Source: an uncultured Aquimarina sp. (GTDB lineage Bacteria; Bacteroidota; Bacteroidia; Flavobacteriales; Flavobacteriaceae). From it: a stretch of DNA of 64,000 bases. Both the position numbers and the translations under genes were made by a program. The notes beneath the pieces were generated by a model, which searched no databases, had not been told where the DNA came from, and saw only the letters and a program-made list of their open reading frames with translations. Every line of letters begins with the position of its first letter. Positions within the stretch are counted from its first letter, which is position 1. Below, in pieces: positions 1 to 8,393 of the stretch. The DNA lies in NCBI GenBank assembly GCA_947493495.1, contig CANLRN010000001.1:62001-126000 (forward strand). The letters are read 5' to 3'.

Positions 1-1
1 A

Positions 2-2074
2 CTTAAAATTACACCTCTAAGTACTAAAGAGAAGTTACACATAGCATTACAACATGTATCCGAGTATAAATCTTCGCATCTTCAGGATGCTAAAATACCT
101 AATCATGGATTTGATAGTATTGATAAAGAAATACAATTATTAAGTATCGAAAATACTTTTTTAGAATCACTACATCTAAAAAAAATAGTAACAATTAGTA
201 CTACTACAAATGAATTAGTACTGTTTTTAAGAAAAAACAAAGAATTATACCCAACATTATATACCACTTCTATAGAAATTCCATTTACTAAAGAGATTAT
301 CAATCATATCCAAGCTATTATAGATAAATATGGCGAAATAAAAGATAATGCTTCTTCTACATTATCTAGCCTTAGGAAGGATATCAATGAGGTGCAAGCA
401 AAACTTAATGGAAGCTTTAGCAAAGATCTGACTAGGTATCACAATTTGGATTATCTCGATGAGATTAAAGAGAGTGTGGTAGATAATCGTAGAGTCTTAG
501 CCGTAAAAGCCATGTATCGCCGTAAAGTAAAAGGGAGTATTATGGGTAGCTCCAAAACTGGAAGTATCGTATACATAGAACCAGAGACTACTATCCAATT
601 TAGCAGAACACTTAGTAATTTAAGATATGATGAGCGCGAAGAAATTGTAAGAATATTAAAAGATCTTACTAATAAAATAAGGCCTTATACAGATGTATTA
701 GTACACTATCAAGAATATCTAAGTGATATTGATATCGTAGCTGCCAAATCAAAATATGCAACTAAACTTAATGCAATACTACCTAAGATATCCGATCATA
801 AGGAGATGATATTAAAAGATGCATACCATCCTCTACTCTATTTAAACAATCAATCTAAAGATGAAAAAACATATCCCCAAACAATATCTTTAGATAGTAA
901 GAATCGGATTATAGTTATATCTGGACCCAATGCAGGCGGTAAAAGTATTACGCTAAAAACAGTAGGCCTATTACAAGTAATGCTACAAAGTGGTATGCTG
1001 GTTCCTGTACATGAATATAGTAGAATGTGTATATTTTCTTTAATACTAACTGATATTGGAGACAATCAATCTATAGAAAATCAATTAAGCACGTATAGTT
1101 ATCGCTTAAAGAATATGAATTATTTTTTAAGAAAATGTAATGATAAAACATTATTTCTAATTGATGAGTTTGGTACGGGTAGTGATCCAGAATTGGGAGG
1201 TGCATTAGCAGAGGCTTTTTTAGAAGTTTTTTATGAACGTGAATCATATGGAATTATCACTACACATTATGCGAACCTAAAAATGCTAGCCAATGAATTA
1301 CCTCATATGAGTAATGCCAATATGCTTTTTGATGCCAGAACGCTAGAACCTCTCTTTAAATTACATCTGGGAGAGGCTGGTAGTTCATTTACCTTTGAGG
1401 TAGCACAGAAAAATGGAATTCCTTATAGTTTAATTAATAAAGCCAAGAAAAAAGTAGAACGAGGCAAAATTCGTTTTGATAAAAGTATTGCTAATCTTCA
1501 AAAAGAACGATCTAAATTACAAAAAACTACTTCTTCGCTTAAATCTAAAGAGCTAAAAACTGAAGAAGAGAAAGAACGTTTGGAAAAAATAAATGCTAGA
1601 ATTCAACAAAAACTAGAAAATTATCAAGAGCTTTATGATAGCAACCAACGCATGATTTATTTGGGACAAAAGATAAATGAGATTAGTGAACACTATTTTA
1701 ATAATAAAAAGAAAAGAGTTCTTATCGATGAGTTTATGAAAATAGTACAAATCGAAAATTCGAAAAGAAAAAAACAAACTGCTCGACAAAAAAAAGTAAT
1801 CAAAGAGAAAGAAAAGAAAATTAAAACAGAAGTCGAGAAAAAAATAGATGTCATTAGGGTTCAGAAAAAAAATCAAAAAAAGAAAGAAGAAAAATTAGAA
1901 AAAACTAAACCCAAAATCAAATTACAGCTCGGTGATAAAGTTCGAATGATCGATGGAAAATCCACGGGTACCATCGATAGTATAGAAAAAGGAAAGGCAG
2001 TTGTTAATTATGGTATTTTTACAACTAATATTGGACTGGATCAATTAGAGTTTGTAGAACGTAAGAAAATATAA
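2..2074 (+). CDS. mutS2: MutS2-type DNA mismatch-repair-family ATPase (5' end outside window)
   Basis: The frame is open from base 2, so the N-terminus lies outside the window; about 690 residues are visible. The MutS ATPase domain is clear: Walker A GPNAGGKS near base 925, then the Walker B stretch LFLIDEFGTGSDP near 1150-1190 and a TTHYANLK segment. A long, Lys/Glu-rich coiled coil follows (about 1440-1910), and the protein ends in a short KOW-like beta segment (LGDKVRMIDGKSTG). No Smr nuclease domain is visible at the C-terminus, as I recall for many Bacteroidota MutS2 proteins. MutS2 proteins act on branched DNA or on collided ribosomes rather than in classical mismatch repair; which role applies here cannot be read from sequence. 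Confidence 0.93.
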   Translation, partial: LKITPLSTKEKLHIALQHVSEYKSSHLQDAKIPNHGFDSIDKEIQLLSIENTFLESLHLKKIVTISTTTNELVLFLRKNKELYPTLYTTSIEIPFTKEIINHIQAIIDKYGEIKDNASSTLSSLRKDINEVQAKLNGSFSKDLTRYHNLDYLDEIKESVVDNRRVLAVKAMYRRKVKGSIMGSSKTGSIVYIEPETTIQFSRTLSNLRYDEREEIVRILKDLTNKIRPYTDVLVHYQEYLSDIDIVAAKSKYATKLNAILPKISDHKEMILKDAYHPLLYLNNQSKDEKTYPQTISLDSKNRIIVISGPNAGGKSITLKTVGLLQVMLQSGMLVPVHEYSRMCIFSLILTDIGDNQSIENQLSTYSYRLKNMNYFLRKCNDKTLFLIDEFGTGSDPELGGALAEAFLEVFYERESYGIITTHYANLKMLANELPHMSNANMLFDARTLEPLFKLHLGEAGSSFTFEVAQKNGIPYSLINKAKKKVERGKIRFDKSIANLQKERSKLQKTTSSLKSKELKTEEEKERLEKINARIQQKLENYQELYDSNQRMIYLGQKINEISEHYFNNKKKRVLIDEFMKIVQIENSKRKKQTARQKKVIKEKEKKIKTEVEKKIDVIRVQKKNQKKKEEKLEKTKPKIKLQLGDKVRMIDGKSTGTIDSIEKGKAVVNYGIFTTNIGLDQLEFVERKKI

Positions 2075-2440
2075 TTAATGTCAGAAATTTGAGTCATTAT
2101 TTTATCTTCGCTATCATGACCAGATATTGCAATGATTAGATCGAGTGCTGCTATAACAATTACACGTTGCTCTCCACCCTCCCCAAGCAAATCTAGCATC
2201 ATAATTTATTATATACTTTTACGAATGTTTGATACCAAAAATAACCGTAACGATAGTCTTTAGGGATCCAATCTTCAGTAGGTTTCACAATTCCAGTAGT
2301 TGCTTTGGCAAGATAGTCTACAGAAATAAGCTGCTCGCCGTTTAATTTATCTTTATTGAGAACCAAATTACCTAGTTTTAGCATGTCTCGAGACATGATA
2401 CGTACACGTCAACCTGCTTCTGGCAAAATGTAAGTAAAGA
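2075..2440 (-). pseudogene. Remnant of a beta-lactamase-fold serine hydrolase
   Basis: Reading leftward from about 2432, the translation YILPEAG, stop, RVRIMSRDMLKLG, then DWIPKDYRYGYFWYQ resembles the C-terminal half of class C beta-lactamase-like serine hydrolases. A TGA (2409-2411) interrupts it. After KVYNKL the frame stops at 2199, and the family C-terminus (GEGGEQRVIVIAALDLIIAISGH) continues in another frame to about 2080. The N-terminal half with the SxxK catalytic motif is absent. The gene is therefore truncated, frameshifted and carries a nonsense codon. It abuts the 3' end of mutS2. Confidence 0.75.
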
Positions 2441-2750
2441 ACTTCAAATAAAACTTGATGGCATGCCAGTTAATGTTTCATTTACATCAATTCTATACAT
2501 TCAGAGTTTTGGGAATTATTTAAAAATCTTTACCGATTCAAGAATGTATCTTATTTCTGAAACACTAATTAATATTACTATTTTATTATCTAAAAATTTT
2601 CAATGCACACATAAATCATACATTGCCAATTTAAACAGAGTTTCAAAAGCAACCAGAACCCATTTGTTAATTGATGATAAAAAAGTGCCTGCAAGCGCTA
2701 TGTATAAAGTTATTGTATTTGAAAAATTAGAAGTTTTAGCAAAATTATAA
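2409..2750 (+). pseudogene. Orphan LytTR DNA-binding domain, truncated response-regulator remnant
   Basis: The open frame from 2409 encodes KELQIKLDGMPVNVSFTSIL, then YIQSFGNYLKIFT and a CTHKSYIANLNRVSKA segment, the usual succession of a LytTR DNA-binding domain. LytTR regulators of this lineage normally have a receiver or membrane domain in front; none is present, because the adjoining DNA is the serine-hydrolase remnant on the other strand. An ATG at 2463 could start a 95-residue product, but it lies inside the domain's first strand. I read this as a 3' fragment left by a deletion. A free-standing LytTR protein cannot be excluded. Confidence 0.65.
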
Positions 2751-3125
2751 AATATTAAACGTTACTTCTAAGTCATTCCATACACATTACTTGATAGATT
2801 TCTATTATTTTAAGAAATTATAAACCTCCAAGATCTGTTCTCATTACACACTTATAGTTACTTCGGAGAAATCAATTTGATTACAATTTCAAAGAAACAT
2901 TTAGAAAGAAAAAATCAAAGGAAGATGTCAGAGCTATAAGGTCAACGCATCTCTTCACGTATAATTTCAAAGGTTGTAAATATCAAAGTTAAAGACAATA
3001 ATTTCTATAAATTTTTGTTAAAAAGTATTAAAATTATGTTTAAATAGTTGTAATTTAAGTAGTTTCAAATAATAACCCTTAATTTTGAATAACCTTTTAT
3101 TTATTTAATAAACTTATTTTCCAAC
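2751..3125. other. Intergenic region upstream of the LPMO gene
   Basis: 375 bases without a credible gene. It is A+T-rich and contains no long inverted repeat. The only interpretable signal is a promoter-like pair near its right end, listed separately. Confidence 0.6.
3014..3042 (+). promoter_or_regulatory. Candidate Bacteroidota promoter for the LPMO gene
   Basis: TTTG at 3014-3017 and TATGTTTA at 3035-3042 are separated by 17 bases. They approximate the Bacteroidota sigma-A consensus (TTG, 17-23 bases, TAnnTTTG) with one mismatch in the second box. The predicted start would leave a leader of roughly 75 bases before the ATG at 3126. Confidence 0.35.
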
Positions 3126-5459
3126 ATGAAAACACACAAACTCAAATCCCAATTCAAGGGGTGGTTAGGTGCATTGTTTTGTACTTTACTTTTAATTACA
3201 CCTTTTCAATCTATTTTCACACATGGTACTGTAACATTTCCTCCCAGCCGGGTTTGGATTTGTTTTCAAGAAGGTCCTGAGGATCCAGATTCTCCTGCCT
3301 GTATCGATGCAATAGCTATGTATGGAACTCAAGCCTTGTATGATTGGAATGAAGTTGCAAGAATGGATGCTAATGGTGCGCACAGAGAAATTATTGCCGA
3401 TGGTAATCTAGCTAGTGCTGGCCGACCTGACAAATACGGTGGGTTAGATCAAATAAGAAATGATTGGGTAGCTACACCTGTTACACCTGGTCCATTAACT
3501 GTAACTTGGACTCATACAGCGCCTCATCAAACATTATACTTTGATGTATATATAACCAAAGCGGATTGGACACCAGATCAACCACTTACATGGGATAGTC
3601 TCGAACTGCTTGTTCGTACACAACCAAGAGACGCTTCATCAGAAGATAATATAGATGTAACTTTACCTAATAGAACTGGTAAACACGTAATTTATAGTGT
3701 ATGGCAACGATCACTCTCTGAAGAAGCATTTTATTCAACTAGTGATGTTGATTTTGGATCAGAACCAATACCTAATAGACCTCCTGTAGCTGCTTTTACA
3801 AGTGATAATGGTCGTTGTGGTGGTCCAGATGTTACTTTTAGTGCAGCTGATTCTAGTGATCCTAATAATGATTCCCTGACATATACTTGGGATTTTGGAG
3901 ATGGTACTACTGCAGAGGGGATTGAAGTTTCTCACAGCTTTGATGCTGCCCTAGATGATGCGACAGTTACATTAACTGTTAGTGATGGAGAATTTAGTAG
4001 TGGTATCGTGGAAACTATTGATCTATCTGTAGTGGTAGATTGTAGAAAACCTGTTTGCCCATTTGATACACCAAGAACAGCAGCATTACCTTCTATAAAT
4101 TCATCATATGAAAATATTTATGTATTTGGTGGTGGTGCGCCAAACTTAGATAATATTGCTAGTCTTTCTATAAACTGGGATTTAGGAAATAATGGTTTAT
4201 ATCAATTCTCAATGAATACAACTAATGGTATTCCTAATTGGTACAATGATTTATCATCAGGTTCTACACAAAACTTTAATTCTGCTGAACCTCAAATCAC
4301 GATATCTGGTTCTGATATTACAGGATTAGATGGTTCGTATCATGTTACTTTAGATGGAGATAATTTTGTTTTAGTTTCTATTGAAGAAGGTTTTACTATC
4401 TATTTTAGTAATTCGACAACAGCTCCAAATTGTGATGGTACAGGAAACCCTAGCCCGCCAGTTGTAGACGGAGGAGTTATTACAGGAGGTCCATTTACCT
4501 TTACAGTAGGAGATGGTATCGTAGATAATGTAAGTGGTATTTCAGTATCAGGTAGTTCAGGAAGTAATGCTACTTGGGTAGTTACCGATGATCAATTAGA
4601 GATATTAGGATTACCACCAACAATTGCTGCTTTAGAAGGCGTAAACTTTGATGTTGCAGGAGTAGGTACTTGTTTAATTTGGTACTTAAGATACGAAGAT
4701 GGACTTCAAGGAGCAGCAGTAGGTAACAATGCAGCAGACTTACAAGGTACATTTGATTTATCTAATTCTATAACAGTAACAAGAAATCAAGCAGGAGGTC
4801 CTATAGGAGGAGATTGTACTTTTGATGCGCCTTTGAGCACTTCGTTAGTGAATATAAATACTTCTTATGAAAATGTTTATGTATTAGGTACTGGTGGTCC
4901 AAATATGGATAATGTGACTATGTTTACCCTAAATTGGGATTTATCTAATAATGGGTTATATCAGTTTTCATTTAATTTAAATACCGCTCCTTGGTATATT
5001 GATTTTTCAGATGCAACTCAAAGTTTTAATGAGTCAAATCCTGAAATCTCTTTAGTTAATACAGGCATTACTGGTTTAGATGGTGACTATTATGCGACTA
5101 TTGATGAAAGAAACTTTGTATTAGTTTCTACTACTGGAGATTTTACTATCTATTTTAGTAATTCGGCTACAGCACCTGATTGTGATCAAGCAGTAAAAGA
5201 AAATGAGAACCTCTCATCATCATTTACTATGTTCCCAAATCCTGCTGCTTCAAATGTTTCTATATCCAATAAAACAGATTTGCAAAATAGTACAATTATC
5301 ATTTCTGATCTTACTGGAAAACAAGTAAAATCCTTATCAGTAAGTGAACGAACAAATAGAGTTACTATAGATATTTCTGGATTAGAAACAGGATTATATT
5401 TAGTACGAGTATTAGATCGATCAGGCTCTAATTACTCCTTAAAGTTATTAGTAGATTAA
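3126..5459 (+). CDS. Secreted AA10-type lytic polysaccharide monooxygenase with PKD, duplicated modules and T9SS signal
   Basis: 777 residues. A signal peptide ends at Thr32, exposing His33 (HGTVTFPPSR) as the N-terminal residue of the copper histidine brace. The second brace histidine is probably in TAPHQTLYFDVY, and the W..S.EAFYSTSDVDF end is typical of AA10 enzymes acting on chitin or cellulose. A PKD domain follows (about 215-301, TYTWDFGDGTT). Two similar copies of about 125 residues (310-436 and 563-687, each ending TIYFSNS.TAP.CD) flank a different domain (438-558). The C-terminus (691-777, FTMFPNPAASN...) is a type A T9SS sorting domain. The enzyme is thus exported and perhaps cell-surface attached. 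Chitin as substrate is inference. Confidence 0.9.
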   Translation: MKTHKLKSQFKGWLGALFCTLLLITPFQSIFTHGTVTFPPSRVWICFQEGPEDPDSPACIDAIAMYGTQALYDWNEVARMDANGAHREIIADGNLASAGRPDKYGGLDQIRNDWVATPVTPGPLTVTWTHTAPHQTLYFDVYITKADWTPDQPLTWDSLELLVRTQPRDASSEDNIDVTLPNRTGKHVIYSVWQRSLSEEAFYSTSDVDFGSEPIPNRPPVAAFTSDNGRCGGPDVTFSAADSSDPNNDSLTYTWDFGDGTTAEGIEVSHSFDAALDDATVTLTVSDGEFSSGIVETIDLSVVVDCRKPVCPFDTPRTAALPSINSSYENIYVFGGGAPNLDNIASLSINWDLGNNGLYQFSMNTTNGIPNWYNDLSSGSTQNFNSAEPQITISGSDITGLDGSYHVTLDGDNFVLVSIEEGFTIYFSNSTTAPNCDGTGNPSPPVVDGGVITGGPFTFTVGDGIVDNVSGISVSGSSGSNATWVVTDDQLEILGLPPTIAALEGVNFDVAGVGTCLIWYLRYEDGLQGAAVGNNAADLQGTFDLSNSITVTRNQAGGPIGGDCTFDAPLSTSLVNINTSYENVYVLGTGGPNMDNVTMFTLNWDLSNNGLYQFSFNLNTAPWYIDFSDATQSFNESNPEISLVNTGITGLDGDYYATIDERNFVLVSTTGDFTIYFSNSATAPDCDQAVKENENLSSSFTMFPNPAASNVSISNKTDLQNSTIIISDLTGKQVKSLSVSERTNRVTIDISGLETGLYLVRVLDRSGSNYSLKLLVD

Positions 5460-5526
5460 TTCTTTAAAATATCAAAGAAAAAATATATTGAATAGAAGAT
5501 AATAATATCTCTTATTCTCAATTCTA

Positions 5527-5572
5527 AAAAAAAGAAGCTGTCATCAAATATTAAGATAGCTTCTTTTTTTAT
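5527..5572 (+). terminator. Rho-independent terminator after the LPMO gene
   Basis: AAAAGAAGCTGTC pairs with GATAGCTTCTTTT (one G-U pair) across a short A+T-rich loop, followed by a run of T. It lies about 70 bases beyond the LPMO stop codon and faces rightward. The A-run on its left could also let it work on the other strand. Confidence 0.85.
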
Positions 5573-5784
5573 TTTTATACTTCAAAAACATAACTCATAG
5601 TATTCCATTAATGGTTTTTATTGATTTTGAAAAGTATTTGCAATTCTTCTCATCAAAAGTCAGATAATTAACATTAAGAAATGAATGTGTACTTTCAGTA
5701 TTTTAAGGTGTTCAGATTCAAAAAATACTTAAACAGTCATATATTTACATATTAGTAAAAATCTTACACGAAACTCAGAACTAC

Positions 5785-6825
5785 ATGTATAGAATACCAT
5801 TTTTATTTTTTTTTGTGATTCAATCTGGTTTTTCGCAAAATGCCTTTCATAAAGCTTTCAATTCTAAAAGTAAATCCATAAAACAGAACATTCGCGTAGA
5901 ATTTTCTGATGATATGGGAAATTCTGGGCACTTGCCTATATCAATTATAAAAGGTAATACTGAAGGGCCAGTATTTACAATTGTTGCAGGTGTTCACGGG
6001 TATGAATATCCACCAATTGTTGCAATGCAAAAACTTCTAAAGCACATCAAAACAGAGAAACTTAATGGAACACTAATTATTATTCCAATTGCCAATATCG
6101 CTTCATTTTTTAAACGAACTCCTTTTATTAACCCACAAGATCAAAAAAATTTAAACAATGCCTTTCCTGGAAAAAAAGAGGGTAGCATTACAGAAAAAAT
6201 AGCATTCTTTATATCCACAAACATTATCCCAGTTAGTGATGTGTTTTTGGATGTACATGGTGGAGATGCTTGCGAAGATTTAATGCCTTTTGTATGCTAT
6301 TATAACAACACCAAAAAACCAGATCAAACTGCATTGGCGAAGAAACTTTCTGATAATAGCGGATTCCAATATGTGGTATCCTATCCTTATACCATCTCAG
6401 AAACGGAGCCAGCAAAATATGCATTCAAACAAGCTGTACAAGATGGAAAAACTGCATTAAGCATTGAATGTGGAAAATTAGGAAATGTGCAAAAAGAAAA
6501 TGTCGACATGATAAAACAAGGAGTCTTGAATATGCTAGAAACTATGGGGATGTATTCTGATGGAACTGGAGCCCATAAAGACATTACTCAGCTTAATAAT
6601 CAAACGTATATAAATGCTAGTGTAAATGGAATTTTTTACAGTAAACACAAAGCTGGAGATACAGTAAAAAAAGATGATATTGTTGGATATACTACTGACG
6701 AATTTGGAACTGTTCTAGAGGAGTACAAAGCAGTAAACGATGGAATCATCCTATATATGCTTGCTACACCTCCTATAAATGTTGATGATACTGTTATGTG
6801 TATTAGTTCTTACCTAAAAAACTAA
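5785..6825 (+). CDS. Secreted succinylglutamate desuccinylase/aspartoacylase-family (M14-like) hydrolase
   Basis: 346 residues beginning with a signal peptide (MYRIPFLFFFVIQSGFSQ). The zinc-site pattern of the AstE/AspA branch of M14 is visible: GVHGYEYPP (HxxE) around residue 75 and FLDVHGGD around residue 156. The segment FINPQDQKNLNNAFPG matches the substrate-pocket region. The last 85 residues form a beta-rich domain (KHKAGDTVKKDDIVGYTTD) typical of the family's C-terminal barrel. It should hydrolyse an N-acyl or amide bond in the periplasm or outside the cell; the substrate is unknown. It stands alone, between the LPMO terminator and a MITE copy just past its stop codon. Confidence 0.82.
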   Translation: MYRIPFLFFFVIQSGFSQNAFHKAFNSKSKSIKQNIRVEFSDDMGNSGHLPISIIKGNTEGPVFTIVAGVHGYEYPPIVAMQKLLKHIKTEKLNGTLIIIPIANIASFFKRTPFINPQDQKNLNNAFPGKKEGSITEKIAFFISTNIIPVSDVFLDVHGGDACEDLMPFVCYYNNTKKPDQTALAKKLSDNSGFQYVVSYPYTISETEPAKYAFKQAVQDGKTALSIECGKLGNVQKENVDMIKQGVLNMLETMGMYSDGTGAHKDITQLNNQTYINASVNGIFYSKHKAGDTVKKDDIVGYTTDEFGTVLEEYKAVNDGIILYMLATPPINVDDTVMCISSYLKN

Positions 6826-6847
6826 ACTTTTTGCTAACAAATGTATA

Positions 6848-7010
6848 ATACGATTTACGAATAAAAATTTCGCATCTAATGACATTCTTTTTCTACTATA
6901 TTTTCTTCATAAAATGAAACAATAGCTATGGCTATTCTTTAATTTGATTCATCAATCTAGCGAAAAATCCTTGCCATTATTTTTACGAAATTCTCATCCG
7001 TAAATCGTAT
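6848..7010. repeat. MITE-like repeat A, copy 1
   Basis: A 163-base element recurs without visible difference at 30242-30404. Its ends are inverted repeats of about 25 bases with three mismatches (left starts ATACGATTTACG, right ends CGTAAATCGTAT). Both copies sit between TA dinucleotides (6846-6847 and 7010-7011), as expected for Tc1/mariner-IS630-like insertions. An inner hairpin AATAGC-TATG-GCTATT is near the centre. It has no coding capacity, so it would be moved in trans by a transposase elsewhere. Confidence 0.8.
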
Positions 7011-7117
7011 AACAGATAAGGTTTTAGTTCTTAATGGGAAATCTACTTGAATTTGTAAAATCTCCAAAGATAAAATTTGGTGTTTATGAGATAAAACAAC
7101 ATCTATTATTATTGCGT

Positions 7118-7807
7118 TTATAGTATTTCTAGTAACTCAATAGACTTAGTTAAACTTCTAAAATTTGGGTGATCAATTGCAGCATCGTGCATTTCATGAA
7201 TCCAAGTAGTATGAAAAGGAATATGAATTGCGTGTGCACCAATAGCAAGAACAGGCAACACATCTGACTTTACTGAATTGCCAATCATCAAAAATTCTGA
7301 TGGTTGGATATCTAAATGTTGAACAAGTTTTTGATATTGTTTTTCTGTTTTGTCAGAAACAATTTCTATATGATGAAAGTATGTTGATAATCCAGATTTT
7401 ATAAGCTTGCGTTCTTGATCTAACAGATCTCCTTTGGTTGCCATAACCAATCGATATTTTTCAGATAGTTGTTGTAATGTTTCTTCTATACCATCGAGTA
7501 ATTCAATTGGTTCCTGAAGCATTTGTTTTCCTTTATCAATTAACTGTGTTACTAATTGAGCATTCATATTCCCATTAGTAATCTTAATTGCTGCTTCGAT
7601 TAAAGAAAGGGTAAATGGCTTGATACCGTATCCATATAACGCAAGATTTTGCATTTCTACTTCGAAAAGTAATTTATTTGCTTCGTCTTTTGACATGTAT
7701 TCCGACACAAGTTCGCAGAACTCTTCTTCGGCTTTTCTAAAAAAAGGTTCATTTACCCACAAGGTATCATCAGCATCGAAAGCAATGACTTTGATATGAT
7801 CTAACAT
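7118..7807 (-). CDS. HAD-superfamily hydrolase
   Basis: 229 residues with the four HAD motifs. Motif I is FDADDTLW with nucleophile Asp11 and acid/base Asp13. Motif II is MATKGD. A lysine near KLIKSG serves as motif III, and motif IV is MIGNSVKSDVLP. The insert between motifs I and II fits a helical C1 cap, as in small-molecule phosphatases. It probably dephosphorylates a small metabolite in the cytoplasm; the substrate cannot be told. The start codon overlaps the stop of the upstream gene (7801-8373) by seven bases, so the two are translationally coupled at the end of the ettA cluster. Confidence 0.85.
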   Translation of the reverse strand: MLDHIKVIAFDADDTLWVNEPFFRKAEEEFCELVSEYMSKDEANKLLFEVEMQNLALYGYGIKPFTLSLIEAAIKITNGNMNAQLVTQLIDKGKQMLQEPIELLDGIEETLQQLSEKYRLVMATKGDLLDQERKLIKSGLSTYFHHIEIVSDKTEKQYQKLVQHLDIQPSEFLMIGNSVKSDVLPVLAIGAHAIHIPFHTTWIHEMHDAAIDHPNFRSLTKSIELLEIL

Positions 7808-8373
7808 TTTGTATTGTAATATATAACCATTCGTTCGAAAGCTTCGATGATTTGCTCAAAATAACCTTCTTTTATTTTTGAAATTAAATCTGGACAATCC
7901 TCAAAATATTCTATTAAAACCTTTTTCGTTTTTTTAAATTTTGGTCGCCATTTTACAGGTATAACTTCATTCTCCCCTTTTTTACAAAAATAATAAAGAA
8001 AATTAACCGTCGTGACATCACTAATTCCGCTAGAAGAGCCTTCCTTTATAACATAAAAACAATCCATTTTTCCAGAAATAGCTTTGGTTAATCGTAATGT
8101 TTGATTCGTACCTTTTAATTGCCTTAATACATATAACCCTTTATCGTATTCTTTTCTGGTTTCAGAATTAATTATAGATTTCAAGGATTTATATCTATAC
8201 GATTGTTTTTCATCTGTACTGGCTTTTCTAAAAATTAGTGCATTCATATCCCATACTACTACTTTTCCTTGTACTTCGGTACCATCCTTAAAAAGCAATA
8301 CATGAGGATATTCTGATTGTGCAAATACTCCCGCAGAAAATAAGAAAAAAACCACTTTCAGTGTTATGTTCAT
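7801..8373 (-). CDS. Secreted protein of unknown function
   Basis: 190 residues with a signal peptide (MNITLKVVFFLFSAGVFAQ). The mature part begins with a short beta-rich segment (LLFKDGTEVQGKVVVWD). That pattern is common in flavobacterial proteins annotated only as hypothetical. No catalytic motif is visible; the rest is mixed, Lys-rich and ends in Cys. It starts 20 bases after the ettA stop and overlaps the HAD gene by seven bases, so it is probably co-transcribed with both. Envelope location is inferred from the signal peptide only. Confidence 0.75.
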   Translation of the reverse strand: MNITLKVVFFLFSAGVFAQSEYPHVLLFKDGTEVQGKVVVWDMNALIFRKASTDEKQSYRYKSLKSIINSETRKEYDKGLYVLRQLKGTNQTLRLTKAISGKMDCFYVIKEGSSSGISDVTTVNFLYYFCKKGENEVIPVKWRPKFKKTKKVLIEYFEDCPDLISKIKEGYFEQIIEAFERMVIYYNTKC

Positions 8374-8393
8374 AGTATATATACTTCAATAAA

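Noticed and set aside
2463-2750. Complete 95-residue LytTR protein from the ATG at 2463
   Set aside because: The domain's first strand begins upstream of that ATG in the same frame, so this ATG is internal; treated as a gene remnant.
6848-7010. Mobilisation of repeat A by the IS630-type transposase at 27173
   Set aside because: Both fit TA targets, but the end sequences (ATACGATTTACG versus TAGTTCGTAT) do not match.
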